Below, piece after piece: positions 44,345 through 54,813 of a stretch of DNA of 64,000 nucleotides. This stretch comes from a virus, in the IMG/VR virus record IMGVR_UViG_3300007512_000011, positions 1 through 64,000 of that record. One strand, given 5' to 3'. Numbering within the stretch: the first letter of the stretch is position 1; each line of letters opens with the position of its first letter. The notes under the pieces are model-generated. The model saw nothing but the letters and a program-made list of their open reading frames with translations, ran no database searches and was not told the DNA's origin. The translations under genes were made by a program, and so were the position numbers.

Positions 44345-46849
44345 CTATCTGTTGATTTCGAATGTCGTTATGACATCTCCCTCCTCAAGATTGAAGAAGA
44401 ACTTAATTGATCCTGTCGTTGTACAACCAATGCCGACTGAATAGTCACCATTTGCAGCGCTTGTTCCAGATTGCATGTACTGACCGTTTAGGTAGACATC
44501 CAGCGCTCCGTATGGATCATGTCTAGCTTTAGTGTTGTTGAAACCTGTCTGTGATGTAGCTCCATCACCATGGATGATGATCTCAGATCCATTTGAATAA
44601 GTTCCTGTGACATTGTAAAAGTTTCTAGCCTTAGATCCTGACGGTGACAAGTCGACCCCAGTCACACCTATAGTAATCGCAGTGTTTGAACCTGAGGTTA
44701 TTACGATATTTGATCCTGCCTCGATGAATGACTTGCCGTTGGATAGACGTGTTATCGATCCACTAATTCCTTCTGGGAATCGAACACCTGTTGCTGCTGG
44801 AGATCTAATTGCTCCTGTTACAGTGAATGAGGATACATTACCTGATACGTAGAGACCTGATGTTCCTACTCCTAGCACCTGTGTACCATTTACCTGTAGG
44901 TTAACTCCTGTCTTTCCATCTAGGGTCAGCAACCCTGCATCTGTTTCTATCTCAGTGGCAACTGATGATTCAATGACCTTGGCTACATTGCTCCGAATTG
45001 TTCCAGTTAATTCAAATCCTGAGACTGATCCTGAGAGATAGACACCTGCAGGTCCGACTGAGAGCTGTGTTGCTGTGTCGACAACCAGATTAACTGCTGT
45101 TGTACCGACGAGGCCTAATGAACCGGCCTTTGCCATGATCTCTGTTGCAGCTGATGACTGTATTGCTCTAGCAGCACTTGTCTTAATTGTCCCTGTGACA
45201 CTAAAGTCTGAGACTGATCCAGAGAGATAGACACCCTTGGGTCCGACTGAGAGCATTTGAGCGCCGTTGGCCTGAAGGGCTACACCAGATTTACCGTCTA
45301 ATGTAAGAGCTCCGGCAGCTGTTTCTATCTCTGTCGCAATTGATGACTCTATAACCTTGGCTGCACTGTTCTTAATCGTTCCAGTTAGATTGAAATCTGA
45401 GACTGATCCTGATAAGTAGGTAGCGAATTCCGAGGCAATCCGGGTTATTGAGAGCAATCCAGCTGTCTTGTTAAACGAGAAACCTGGATCTCCACCAAAA
45501 TCACCACCGTCATTAAACTGAACCGAAGTGTTTTCTCCTCCGGGATCTGCTGTACCAGTCGTAGCTGAAATTGTTAGAGCACCTGAGGAGCCTGTGTTGA
45601 TCGTGATGTTTGTCCCAGCGATCATGTACTCAGATCCATTGGCCAGGGTCGTAAGAGATCCACTTAGTTTATCAACGAAGACTGATCCAGAGAGATGAAG
45701 CGGACTGACAATTGCGCCTGAGACGTATATGTTCGGTGGGGCCTGGCCTCTTGTGAGTGATGAACCACTCAGGTCTCCTAGCACAATTGATCCCGATCTT
45801 AGTCTAATGTATGAACTTCCGCTGTATTGCAGCTGAACACCGCCAGCGCCGTCTACATCAAATGATCCTGCGAGTGTTTTTATTGTAGTTCCAGCAGATG
45901 CTTGTAGTGCAACGGTTGCATCACTCTTTATTGTTCCTGTGACAAGGAAGTCAGAGACTGATCCAGAGAGGTAGACACCTGCAGGTCCAACAGAGAGCAT
46001 CTGTGTTCCATTTGCCTGAAGTGCTACACCAGTTTTGCCGTCAATAGTTAGTGCACCAGCAGTTGTTTCTATCTCTGTCGCAACTGAGGACTGAATGACC
46101 TTAGCAGCGCTGTTCTTAATCGTTCCAGATAGTGCGTAGTCTGAGACTGTTCCAGATAGTTGAATCTGCGTGCCTGCTGCACCTATTCCTACATTTCGCC
46201 CGGTGTCAATGGCTATTACAGTTGTTCCATTTTCCTGGAGGTTTATGCCTGTCTTGCCGTCAATAGTTATTGCACCAGCTGTGGTCTCAATTTCTGTAGC
46301 AACTGAAGATTGGATGACCTTAGCAGCACTATTTTTAATCGTTCCAGATAGTGCAAAGTCAGAGACTGTTCCAGACAGATATATGAATGTCGTCGCCGAG
46401 CCAACTGCTACATTTCTGCTTGTATCAACTGTTATGACTGCGGTGCCATCTTCTTTAATGGTTACACCGGTCTTTCCGTCAAGTGTGAGTGCACCAGCTG
46501 AAGTTGAAAAGTTTGATGCAGCACCTGCGTCTAGTGACAACGCACCGCCGGCGTCAATTGTAATGGCAGCACCTGCATCAATATCAATTCCGCCAGAGCC
46601 ATTTGATGCATCTAGGGCAATAGCACTGCCATGTGCAGCAGTTCCAGTTAGCTGATAGGTTGCGTTACCATACCACGCAGTTGTTCCCTTCATATCTTTG
46701 AATAACGCGCGTACGTTATTGAGATCTTCTTGAAGGTTTGATGCAGAAAGCAACCCAGACCCGATTGTGACAGCATCAACCGCGGTGGTTGACATATCAA
46801 TTGAGCCAGTAATTTGTTTTTGTCTAAGTTTTGTGACCGATCCGGACAT
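44345..46849 (-). CDS. repeat-rich tail-fibre protein (834 aa)
   Basis: The 834-residue protein starts at ATG 46849. It contains six to seven related modules based on SDFxLTGTIKNSA, ATEIET and LTLDGKTG segments, plus Gly/Ser/Thr-rich insert modules with FNDGGDFGGDPGF, and a C-terminal domain ending VYLNGQYM. The modules are like those in the two neighbouring fibres, suggesting multidomain trimers that bind receptors. The function is inferred from composition, repetition and the location beside the endolysin. Confidence 0.85.
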   Translation of the reverse strand: MSGSVTKLRQKQITGSIDMSTTAVDAVTIGSGLLSASNLQEDLNNVRALFKDMKGTTAWYGNATYQLTGTAAHGSAIALDASNGSGGIDIDAGAAITIDAGGALSLDAGAASNFSTSAGALTLDGKTGVTIKEDGTAVITVDTSRNVAVGSATTFIYLSGTVSDFALSGTIKNSAAKVIQSSVATEIETTAGAITIDGKTGINLQENGTTVIAIDTGRNVGIGAAGTQIQLSGTVSDYALSGTIKNSAAKVIQSSVATEIETTAGALTIDGKTGVALQANGTQMLSVGPAGVYLSGSVSDFLVTGTIKSDATVALQASAGTTIKTLAGSFDVDGAGGVQLQYSGSSYIRLRSGSIVLGDLSGSSLTRGQAPPNIYVSGAIVSPLHLSGSVFVDKLSGSLTTLANGSEYMIAGTNITINTGSSGALTISATTGTADPGGENTSVQFNDGGDFGGDPGFSFNKTAGLLSITRIASEFATYLSGSVSDFNLTGTIKNSAAKVIESSIATEIETAAGALTLDGKSGVALQANGAQMLSVGPKGVYLSGSVSDFSVTGTIKTSAARAIQSSAATEIMAKAGSLGLVGTTAVNLVVDTATQLSVGPAGVYLSGSVSGFELTGTIRSNVAKVIESSVATEIETDAGLLTLDGKTGVNLQVNGTQVLGVGTSGLYVSGNVSSFTVTGAIRSPAATGVRFPEGISGSITRLSNGKSFIEAGSNIVITSGSNTAITIGVTGVDLSPSGSKARNFYNVTGTYSNGSEIIIHGDGATSQTGFNNTKARHDPYGALDVYLNGQYMQSGTSAANGDYSVGIGCTTTGSIKFFFNLEEGDVITTFEINR

Positions 46850-46908
46850 CTTGTTTTATCTTTATAGATGTGAGGTTAAATTTAAAAACGGACGTCTACG
46901 GAAACTTA

Positions 46909-46950
46909 TACGTACTAAACCTACTTTACGTGTTAAACCTACATTACGAT
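46909..46950. repeat. 18-base-spaced direct repeats in the tail-fibre upstream region
   Basis: Minus-strand GTAGGTTTA(A/G)(C/T)ACGTA occurs twice, exactly 18 bases apart (copies beginning at plus 46909 and 46927). A degenerate third copy begins near 46945. The tandem spacing resembles repeated operator or activator sites, or a structured leader, for the tail-fibre gene. It lies in a 177-base gap between two genes. Confidence 0.6.
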
Positions 46951-46966
46951 TTGGCTTCTTACACTT

Positions 46967-46973
46967 TTAAATA
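46967..46973 (-). promoter_or_regulatory. putative late promoter of the tail-fibre gene
   Basis: Minus-strand GATATATTTAAAAG lies 118 bases upstream of the 44345-46849 start and just upstream of the 18-base repeats. Relation to the motif is moderate. Confidence 0.3.
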
Positions 46974-47026
46974 TATCTGAACAACTAGAAAATAAGATTA
47001 TTTTGAAAAATGTGAAAGTTTTTATC

Positions 47027-47254
47027 TCAAGATTTATACAAGATTTTTTTAAGCGTGCGAACGTGATTATCGAACTTAGAAAAGTCACTATTGACAAAAT
47101 CAATGCTTAGCATGTGACCTTTTTGACCAGGATCATCGAATACAAATTCAAACTTTCCGGAAACACGAGTCGCACTAATTAGCGGTAACCCTCTCATCAC
47201 TAAGAAGGCTGCTAAAGCCAAATCTGACGTTTTATACTGCGTAGTTGTGTTCAT
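47027..47254 (-). CDS. DUF5659-like small protein (75 aa)
   Basis: ATG 47254 with AGGAATAGGATA is preferred over the longer reading from 47305. The 75-residue product contains KTSDLALAAFLVMRGLPLI near its N terminus, matching a family of small phage proteins of unknown function. It lies between two large tail-fibre genes. Confidence 0.6.
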   Translation of the reverse strand: MNTTTQYKTSDLALAAFLVMRGLPLISATRVSGKFEFVFDDPGQKGHMLSIDFVNSDFSKFDNHVRTLKKILYKS

Positions 47255-47279
47255 TATCCTATTCCTAATTATTACCGAC

Positions 47280-50200
47280 CTATGTTGACTTAGAATATGT
47301 TGCAATTAGTTGATCACTTGTCTGCGGAACTGATTCTCCAGAAAATGTTATTGTCTTATTGCTTAATGTGTAATCTAGTCCAGATCCAGATGTCTGTAAT
47401 TGACCATTTACAAAAAGCATAACTGTTCCATCTTCAGGTGAATTTGCTAATGTAAAGTCTGTATTTGATCCGTTTATTGATCCACCCGGTGTCTCATTAA
47501 AGACTACATTTGATGTAGAGGAAACTGATACGGTTACTTGTCCTGCGGTACCTGTTGTAATTGTCACATTAGATCCAGCATTGAGATAAGCTGTGCCGTC
47601 TGCTAGTGTTGTCAGTGATCCACTTATCCCCTGTGATACATGAAGTGCACCGCTGACCATAGTGTCTCCGCCGAATACTGCAGTACCTTTATCGGTTGTT
47701 CCCTTCGATCCAATTGAACCTGAGACAAAGAACGCAAGGTCTAGCGCATTTCGAGGCTGCATGTCGGGGGACCCTATTCCTGAACCTGATAGGAAAATTA
47801 CTTGACGGTTTGCGGTGCCATAATGATCTCCAAGCCTCAGTATTTCTTCAGTGGACGAACCATTAAATACGTCGAACCTTAGATCATTGGTGCCTGATTC
47901 GTGTGTAATCGTAGCACCGACAGCGCCCGCTGCACCTTCAAAGCTTATTTTACTATCTTGACTGTTGGCGCCTCTTCTCAGTGTGTATTTTGGACTTTCG
48001 GCATTTAATTCCACCTCTGTCCCTGTAAAGGTAAAAGCCGAGCTCCCTCCAAATGATCCGCCATCGTTAAACTGGACCTGAGTGTTTCCTCCACCAGGAT
48101 CTGCTGTGCCAGTTGTAGCTGAAATTGTTAGTGCACCGGATGAGCCCGTATTGATTGTGATGTTGGCACCAGCTATCATGTACTCAGTACCATCAGCTAG
48201 TGCTGTCAGTGATCCACTAAGTTTACTAGCGAAGACTGAACCAGATAGATGCAGATTACTTTGAATAGCTCCTGAAATGTAGATATTTGGGGGTGCGACA
48301 CCTAGTGTATTAGATCCGCTAAGGTCTCCTATTGTGATTGATCCGGAGTTTAGCTTTATGTAAGAGCTTCCGCTATATTGTAAATCAATACCTGATGCAC
48401 CATCTAGTGTAAGTGTACCAGCTCTTGTCTCAATTTCGGTGGCAACTGATGACTCTATGACCTTTGATGCTGAATTCTTGATTGTTCCAGTTAGGTTGAA
48501 ATCTGAGACTGATCCTGAAAGCTGAATCTGCTTGCCTGCTGTGCCGATTATTACGTTTTGTCCATTATCGATGGCTATAAGAGTTGTACCATCTTCCTGA
48601 AGATTTATACCTGTTTTACCGTCTAGTGTGAGAGCTCCTGCTTTTGTCTCTATCTCAGTTGCAACTGAAGACTCTATGACCTTTGATGCTGAATTCTTAA
48701 TTGTGCCTGTTAGAGCAAAGTCAGAGACAGAGGAAGAAAGATAAGTTCCAGCAGGACCAACAGATAACACAGTTGTCCCATTTGCTTGGAGATTCACGCC
48801 AGTCTTGCCATCTAGTGTCAGTGCACCAGCATCTGTCTCGATTTCAGTTGCTACAGATGACTCTATAACCTTGGCTGCACTGTTCTTAATCGTTCCAGTT
48901 AGATTGAAGTCTGAGACTGATCCTGAGAGATGAGCATTGTCAGTCGTGTGCAGCTTTCCAGCTGTGAGCAGATTAGAAGTCTTATTAAATGTGAGTCCTG
49001 CGTCTCCTCCGAAACTATCATCATCATTAAACTGTACCTGTGTATCTGTTCCTGCAACAGAAGCTGCTGTCGTAGAGATTGTTAGAGCACCGGATGATCC
49101 TGTGTTGATCGTAATGTTGGTGCCGGCAATAATGTATTCAGTGCCGTCTGTCAGTGTTGTTAAGGATCCGCTTAGCTTGCTAGCGAAGACTGAACCAGAA
49201 AGGTGTAGTTTGCTTTGTACTGCTCCTGAGATGTAGATGTCAGGGGATGCGACACCTAGTGTATTTGAACTACTCAAATCACCGATTATTATTGATCCTG
49301 ATCCTAGTTTCAGATACGAGCTACCACTATACTGGAGATTCACACCTGCTGCACCGTCTAATGTGAGAACACCTGCTCGTGTCTCAATTTCAGTTGCTAC
49401 AGATGACTCTATAACCTTGGCTGCACTGTTCTTAATCGTTCCAGTTAGAGAAAAATCAGAAACAGAGGATGAGAGATACGTTCCAGCGGGTCCTACAGAA
49501 AGTACTGTTGTACCGTTAGCCTGTAGATTGACTCCTGTCTTGCCGTCCAGTGTTAAAGCACCTGCTGTTGTTTCTATTTCAGTTGCTGCTGATGACTGGA
49601 TGACCTTGGACGCTGAGTTCTTTATGGTCCCTGTTAGAGTAAAATCTGACACTGATCCTGAGAGATGAACATTGCCAGTGAATGTTGTTCCTGATACCAG
49701 CTGGGCAACGACATTTGGATTAATTGCAACAGTTATATTGCTGCCGGCGCCTCCATCAGTAAGCTTTAATCCAGATCCTGCTGCAAGAACCCTCTCGTTT
49801 GACAGAGACCCTGTAGCGGATAAGACAACATATTGTGCAGCCTTATCAGCACCACCGCTGCCTCCGGTTGCTGTTGAAGCAATTGTTATCGCACCGGACG
49901 ATCCAGTTGTTAATGTAATACTAGAACCTGCAATTAGGTACTCTGAGCCATCTGCAAGAGTTGTAAGTGAGCCACTTAGCTTATCAGCAAAGACTGATCC
50001 TGAAAGATGTAATTCACTTTGCACAGCACCAGAAATATAGATGTCTGGGGGTGCAACCCCCAGTGTGTTTGAACCGCTCAGATCTCCTATTGTGATTGAT
50101 CCGGAGTTTAACTTAATATATGAGCTACCGCTATGCTGGAGATCGATTCCTGCTGCACCATCTAGTGTGAGTGTACCCGCACGTGTCTCAATCTCAGTGG

Positions 50201-52757
50201 CAACTGATGACTCTATGACCTTTGATGCTGAATTCTTGATGGTGCCTGTTAGCGAGAAGTCAGAGACAGAGGAAGAGAGATAAGTTCCAGCAGGCCCTAT
50301 GGCAAGAATTGTTGTACCATTAGACTGCAGGCTGACTCCTGTCTTACCATCTAGTGTCAGAGATCCTGCTGTTGTTTCAATTTCAGTTGCAACTGAAGAT
50401 TCTATTACCTTCGCTGCACTGTTTTTTATTGTTCCAGTGAGTGAGAAGTCAGAAACAGAGGAAGAAAGATAAGTTCCAGCAGGGCCAATTGATAGTACAG
50501 TTGTGCCATTTGCTTGGAGGTTCACACCTGTCTTGCCATCAAGGGTCAGCGATCCAGCATCTGTCTCTATCTCTGTTGCAACAGAAGATTCAATCACTTT
50601 TGATGCAGTGTTCTTAATTGTTCCCGTTAGAGCAAAGCCAGAGACAGTTCCTGAGAGGCTTGTTTTAGCAGTTACATGTAGCTTACCAGCAGATAACAGG
50701 TCAGAGGTCTTGTTAAATGTGAGACCTGAATCGCCTCCGAAGGCTCCACCGTCATTAAACTGAACCTGTGTATTTGAACCTCCAGGGTCTGCTGTGCCGG
50801 TCGTAGCTGAAATTGTTAGTGCACCATCTGATCCTGTATTGATCGTTATGTTGGTGCCGGCAATCATGTACTCGGTGCCATCAGTTAGTGTTGTAAGTGA
50901 ACCGCTTAAGCCTTTTAGTGATGTGACTGATCCTGATATAACTGAATCACCACCAAATACTGCAATTCCCTTTGTTGTTGAATCCTTGGCACCTATTGAG
51001 CCGGAAATAAAGAGATATGTGTCACCTCCACCTGCTGAATTAGCTCCAAGCATGACCTGATCAGAACCAGCATCTACGAATACAGCATGTGTCTGATTAT
51101 CTGATTCTACTCTGAAATCGTTTGTGGCATGACCGTCTTCATTGAAAATCACACCAGCTGAACCTACTGAGATCGCGACATCATTTGTGTTGTGTATCTT
51201 AGTGTCAAAATTAGATTCACCGCGATTTACATGGAAAACATTTGCATTCGCATCAACGAATAGTGCCTGTGTCTCTGATGTAGATTCCACCCTAAAGTCG
51301 ACGTCTACACCGCCGTCATTAATAATAACAGCATCTTGAGTACCGTCTTCCTTGAGGAAGATCATGTCCCGGCCACCTGCGGCAAAGTATACGTTATCAT
51401 CTGTGAATCTGATGTAAGTGTCAGAATCACCTTCGTGATAAATGTATTGGCTTGCATGGATATTTCCACTGATAACAGTGTCTCCACCAAATTCTGTAAC
51501 TCCTTTTGTCGTTGAATCCTTGCCGCCTATAGATCCTGACACAAAGAATGCGGCATCAACACCTGGTGGAGTGCTAGTTGCGCCGCCGCCTGAAAGGATG
51601 TATACAGAACCTGTGTTTAGCGCTATGTAAGTGGTTCCACTGTACTGTAGATCAATGCCCGCTGCACCATCTAATGTGAGAGCTCCTGCTTTTGTTTCAA
51701 TCTCTGTGGCGACTGAGGATTCGATGACCTTCGATGCTGAGTTCTTGATGGTTCCTGTTAGAGCAAAATCAGAAATCGATCCTGAAAAATGAACGTTATC
51801 CTCGAAAGTCGTACCCGACACAATCTGTGCAACAACATTTGTGTTGATTGCTAGTGTTACTTCATTTCCAGCTCCGCCGTCTGATATTGTTAATCCTGAA
51901 TCTGCCTTAAGAACTCTTTCATTTGCTAGGGAGCCTGTTGCGGATATCACAACATACGTTGCACCCTTGTCAGCTCCACCTGATCCTCCACCAGTAGAGT
52001 TTATTGTGATCGCACCGCTAGAACCTGTTGACAGTGTAACATTGTCTCCAGCAACAAGATAGGGAGTACCGTCTGTTAGCGCTGTAAGTGATCCACTTAG
52101 TCCACTGTTAAACTTTGCTGTCCCAGTTGCTATGAATTCAGAAATTGTGCCTGAAAAATGAACACGGCTATCAAATAGTGTCGACGAAGCAGAGACGTGA
52201 AACTTTGGTCCTTTAATTGCTCCTGTGAGAACAAAACTTGAGACATTTCCAGAAATATGCAAATTACTGCTAAATTTCACACCAGCTGTGAAATCAGTTC
52301 CAGAAACCAGTGAAGGAATGTCGTTATAGTTAATAGCTAGTGTTACATTGCCGCCAGCACCGGCATCTGTCATTGCTATACCTGATCCGGCTGCAAGAAC
52401 TCTTTCATTTGTCATCGAAGCGGTTGCTGCCATGACAACGTACTGAGCTTCACGATCAGCATTCCCGCCGCCTGTTTGAGCACTTATGTGAATGAAACCT
52501 GTAGAGCCTGTTGTGATGATGATATTGTCACCACCCTGAATATAGTCTGTTCCATCCTTTAGACTTGTGAGTGATCCTGTTATTCCGCCCGAAGCTATTA
52601 AGACACCCTTTGTGATAAGATCGCTCTTAAATCCTTCACTGTCAAGACCGATCTGGAGCTTGTTTGGAGAGATTATTCTGTCAATCTTCTCTGTAAGCTT
52701 TTTTTGGAGGACTATAAAGTCACTCTTTTCGAGATCTTTTTTCTTTTCAGAAGGCAT
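47280..52757 (-). CDS. giant repeat-rich tail-fibre protein (1825 aa)
   Basis: The 1825-residue protein starts at ATG 52757. A short charged N-terminal region is followed by at least nine SDFxLTGTIKNSA/VATEIET/LTLDGKTG modules. Consecutive copies are 63 residues (189 bases) apart, and DNA-level repetition is visible. Interspersed are FNDGGAFGGDSGL modules, SGSIG segments and a C-terminal knob-like domain (VNGQLQTSG ... YTLSNKTIT). It is a receptor-binding fibre or fibre component. A late-promoter-like motif lies 49 bases upstream. Confidence 0.88.
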   Translation of the reverse strand: MPSEKKKDLEKSDFIVLQKKLTEKIDRIISPNKLQIGLDSEGFKSDLITKGVLIASGGITGSLTSLKDGTDYIQGGDNIIITTGSTGFIHISAQTGGGNADREAQYVVMAATASMTNERVLAAGSGIAMTDAGAGGNVTLAINYNDIPSLVSGTDFTAGVKFSSNLHISGNVSSFVLTGAIKGPKFHVSASSTLFDSRVHFSGTISEFIATGTAKFNSGLSGSLTALTDGTPYLVAGDNVTLSTGSSGAITINSTGGGSGGADKGATYVVISATGSLANERVLKADSGLTISDGGAGNEVTLAINTNVVAQIVSGTTFEDNVHFSGSISDFALTGTIKNSASKVIESSVATEIETKAGALTLDGAAGIDLQYSGTTYIALNTGSVYILSGGGATSTPPGVDAAFFVSGSIGGKDSTTKGVTEFGGDTVISGNIHASQYIYHEGDSDTYIRFTDDNVYFAAGGRDMIFLKEDGTQDAVIINDGGVDVDFRVESTSETQALFVDANANVFHVNRGESNFDTKIHNTNDVAISVGSAGVIFNEDGHATNDFRVESDNQTHAVFVDAGSDQVMLGANSAGGGDTYLFISGSIGAKDSTTKGIAVFGGDSVISGSVTSLKGLSGSLTTLTDGTEYMIAGTNITINTGSDGALTISATTGTADPGGSNTQVQFNDGGAFGGDSGLTFNKTSDLLSAGKLHVTAKTSLSGTVSGFALTGTIKNTASKVIESSVATEIETDAGSLTLDGKTGVNLQANGTTVLSIGPAGTYLSSSVSDFSLTGTIKNSAAKVIESSVATEIETTAGSLTLDGKTGVSLQSNGTTILAIGPAGTYLSSSVSDFSLTGTIKNSASKVIESSVATEIETRAGTLTLDGAAGIDLQHSGSSYIKLNSGSITIGDLSGSNTLGVAPPDIYISGAVQSELHLSGSVFADKLSGSLTTLADGSEYLIAGSSITLTTGSSGAITIASTATGGSGGADKAAQYVVLSATGSLSNERVLAAGSGLKLTDGGAGSNITVAINPNVVAQLVSGTTFTGNVHLSGSVSDFTLTGTIKNSASKVIQSSAATEIETTAGALTLDGKTGVNLQANGTTVLSVGPAGTYLSSSVSDFSLTGTIKNSAAKVIESSVATEIETRAGVLTLDGAAGVNLQYSGSSYLKLGSGSIIIGDLSSSNTLGVASPDIYISGAVQSKLHLSGSVFASKLSGSLTTLTDGTEYIIAGTNITINTGSSGALTISTTAASVAGTDTQVQFNDDDSFGGDAGLTFNKTSNLLTAGKLHTTDNAHLSGSVSDFNLTGTIKNSAAKVIESSVATEIETDAGALTLDGKTGVNLQANGTTVLSVGPAGTYLSSSVSDFALTGTIKNSASKVIESSVATEIETKAGALTLDGKTGINLQEDGTTLIAIDNGQNVIIGTAGKQIQLSGSVSDFNLTGTIKNSASKVIESSVATEIETRAGTLTLDGASGIDLQYSGSSYIKLNSGSITIGDLSGSNTLGVAPPNIYISGAIQSNLHLSGSVFASKLSGSLTALADGTEYMIAGANITINTGSSGALTISATTGTADPGGGNTQVQFNDGGSFGGSSAFTFTGTEVELNAESPKYTLRRGANSQDSKISFEGAAGAVGATITHESGTNDLRFDVFNGSSTEEILRLGDHYGTANRQVIFLSGSGIGSPDMQPRNALDLAFFVSGSIGSKGTTDKGTAVFGGDTMVSGALHVSQGISGSLTTLADGTAYLNAGSNVTITTGTAGQVTVSVSSTSNVVFNETPGGSINGSNTDFTLANSPEDGTVMLFVNGQLQTSGSGLDYTLSNKTITFSGESVPQTSDQLIATYSKST
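48360..50720. repeat. 189-base coding repeats in the tail-fibre gene
   Basis: Near-identical blocks of 189 bases recur in the fibre gene; for example TAAGTTCCAGCAGG at 50281 and 50470 are exactly 189 apart. The repeats encode the 63-residue module. Such arrays can expand, contract or recombine with the two other fibre genes, altering fibre length. Confidence 0.75.
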
Positions 52758-52805
52758 TTAACTTATCTTAAACTCTGGTATCACGAAGACGGCACACTAC
52801 CAGCA

Positions 52806-52812
52806 ATAAATA
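52806..52812 (-). promoter_or_regulatory. putative late promoter of the 1825-residue fibre gene
   Basis: Minus-strand GAATATTTATTGC, 49 bases upstream of ATG 52757, matches the recurrent motif with an A-to-T change. Confidence 0.4.
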
Positions 52813-52858
52813 TTCTGGTAAGCTGATAAGTCGAATCAGACCTTAAATCATGCTGTAA

Positions 52859-54739
52859 TTAAATGCCGACATACTTGTCAATAATTGCCCAACCGTTTCC
52901 AGCACCGAGACAGATTAAAGTATGGCTAGTTTGATTTTCAATGCTTCCTATATTAGATGCTGCTCCGTCGATGACTGCACCATTTCTTGCTATTGTCAAT
53001 GAGTTGCCACCGCCGCTTCCCCCTGAGTCGAGTCTTTTTATGATGTATTTTCTTCCTACAATTGCATCTGCTGCTGGTGGTAATGTTAGTGTTACATTGC
53101 CTCCATTACAATCTGCAATTGCTACAGTGTGAGTCTCATCAAGTGCATGATTGCTAGCAAAGCTTGAGACCAGAAAACCAACAGATCCGCTAACCTGGAG
53201 TGTTGAACCTGGATTTGGAGCATTGATCCCAACTCTTCCAGATCCTGTGACAACTAAAAGATCAACGTAGCTATCAGAGCGAAGAGAGAGGAGGTTATCA
53301 GTATCTGTGCCAACAATCTGTACAGTCGCTGTTGGACTGTCGGTTCCAAACCCGAATGTTCCTTCACTTTCATCAAAATAGAAACCCGTCGTTGTATTGT
53401 TACCGTATAGATGAAAGTCTCGATTCGTTGTGTCAAGCTTGTTTTTGCCGGAATGAGCCATCAACGTCATGAAAGCGTCACTATTCGTGGTAGTGCCCAT
53501 CATCAGCTTGAGCCCGCCGCCAACCTCGAGATCTATCCGATAGTTACTAGTCGTATCATCAAGACGTAAAACAGAATCCGCGCCCACTATGTGTAGGATT
53601 TCTGCTGGAGAACCTGTTCCAATTCCAAGATTGCCCGATACAACTAGATCTCCGCCAAAGGCTGCGTGATTAATAGTTCCGCCGATTGCACCAGACACGA
53701 ACCAGTTCACGTCTGATCCTGGTGTACCTTCCTTAAAGAAGGATACAGTGTCTAAGGTTGGGTCTATATTAAGAACATGAATCTCAGCAGATGTGTCGAC
53801 TCTCATTCCGTACATAGAGTAAAAAGTTCCACTACTAAATAAATCTCCTCCAAAGACTGATGTTCCTCTAGCAGTAGTTCCTCGAGACGATATTGAACCT
53901 GAGACAAGGAAGTTTGTATCGGTTCCGGAAACTGTGTTGGATGCTATGGAAATCGAATCATTTCCCGCATCTACAAATAGCATGTGATTATTATTGTCAC
54001 TTTCTACACGAAAATCATTTGTAGCATGTCCGTCGTCGTTTAAAACTACACCGGCAGAATTTACTGTAAGTGCTAGATCATTTGTATTGTGAATTTTTGT
54101 TTGGAAATTTGACTCACCATGATTAATGTGAAATACTTCATTGCCAGCGTGGAGATATAAAGCTTTTGTTTCATTAGGCGATTCTACTATAAAATCAACA
54201 TCGGCGGCATTATCATTAAAAGTAATTTTATCTTGGGAACCATCTTCTACTATCGAAACAAAAGTAACGCCGCCAGCAACTAATTCCATTTGATCATTAG
54301 CCGGCATTCCAATGTATGTGTCACCATCCCCTCGACGTTTTAGATAATCCCTAAAACTTAAATCACCATTAACTGTGAGTGCCTCTACTTGTGTCGGAAT
54401 TCCACCTGCTGATGTTTCACCGATTGCAACTTTTCCATCACCCCGGACCCTGAACACTGTTGTTATCCCAGATTCCACATCAAATAAATTTGTTCCAGTT
54501 CCACTTCCATCACTGGTTACCTTTAGTCCGTGACCTTGACTATTTTGATCATTGTCAATAACAGCCGCATATTTGCCTGAAAGACTGGTGTATAAATCTA
54601 AAGCCGGGCTAGATTCAGCTCCTGAAACTACCATGCTTCCTGTTACAATTACAGTTCCATTACCACAATCAGTACCGCTTACAATAATTCCTTGGTTAAA
54701 CCGCAGGGTGGTGATACCGAAGTTTCTCTTTGTTGCCAC
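52859..54739 (-). CDS. tail-fibre/host-recognition protein (626 aa)
   Basis: The 626-residue protein starts at GTG 54739 with GAGG. It shares FRVESDN and TKIHNTND modules with the 1825-residue fibre, and the C terminus (HALDETHTVAIADCNGG to NGWAIIDKYVGI) is a compact knob often found at fibre tips. It is probably another fibre or adhesin in a fibre complex. No protease or chaperone motif is seen. Confidence 0.8.
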   Translation of the reverse strand: MATKRNFGITTLRFNQGIIVSGTDCGNGTVIVTGSMVVSGAESSPALDLYTSLSGKYAAVIDNDQNSQGHGLKVTSDGSGTGTNLFDVESGITTVFRVRGDGKVAIGETSAGGIPTQVEALTVNGDLSFRDYLKRRGDGDTYIGMPANDQMELVAGGVTFVSIVEDGSQDKITFNDNAADVDFIVESPNETKALYLHAGNEVFHINHGESNFQTKIHNTNDLALTVNSAGVVLNDDGHATNDFRVESDNNNHMLFVDAGNDSISIASNTVSGTDTNFLVSGSISSRGTTARGTSVFGGDLFSSGTFYSMYGMRVDTSAEIHVLNIDPTLDTVSFFKEGTPGSDVNWFVSGAIGGTINHAAFGGDLVVSGNLGIGTGSPAEILHIVGADSVLRLDDTTSNYRIDLEVGGGLKLMMGTTTNSDAFMTLMAHSGKNKLDTTNRDFHLYGNNTTTGFYFDESEGTFGFGTDSPTATVQIVGTDTDNLLSLRSDSYVDLLVVTGSGRVGINAPNPGSTLQVSGSVGFLVSSFASNHALDETHTVAIADCNGGNVTLTLPPAADAIVGRKYIIKRLDSGGSGGGNSLTIARNGAVIDGAASNIGSIENQTSHTLICLGAGNGWAIIDKYVGI

Positions 54740-54773
54740 AAAAACCTCACAGCGCTATGACACATGCGCAATA

Positions 54774-54782
54774 TATTAAATA
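54774..54782 (-). promoter_or_regulatory. putative late promoter of the 626-residue fibre gene
   Basis: Minus-strand GATATTTAATATATTGC lies 35 bases upstream of the start. It is an exact match to the motif. Confidence 0.45.
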
Positions 54783-54813
54783 TCACAGAGGTTATTAATT
54801 GGGCCGGCTATTA

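Noticed and set aside
46170-46655. Long plus-strand ORFs opposite the tail-fibre repeats, also at 49237-49668 and 49672-50040
   Set aside because: They are antisense shadows of a repetitive, biased fibre gene, with no ribosome-binding site and no recognisable domain.
48360-50720. CRISPR-like repeats
   Set aside because: The repeats are long (189 bases), protein-coding in one frame, and have no unique short spacers.
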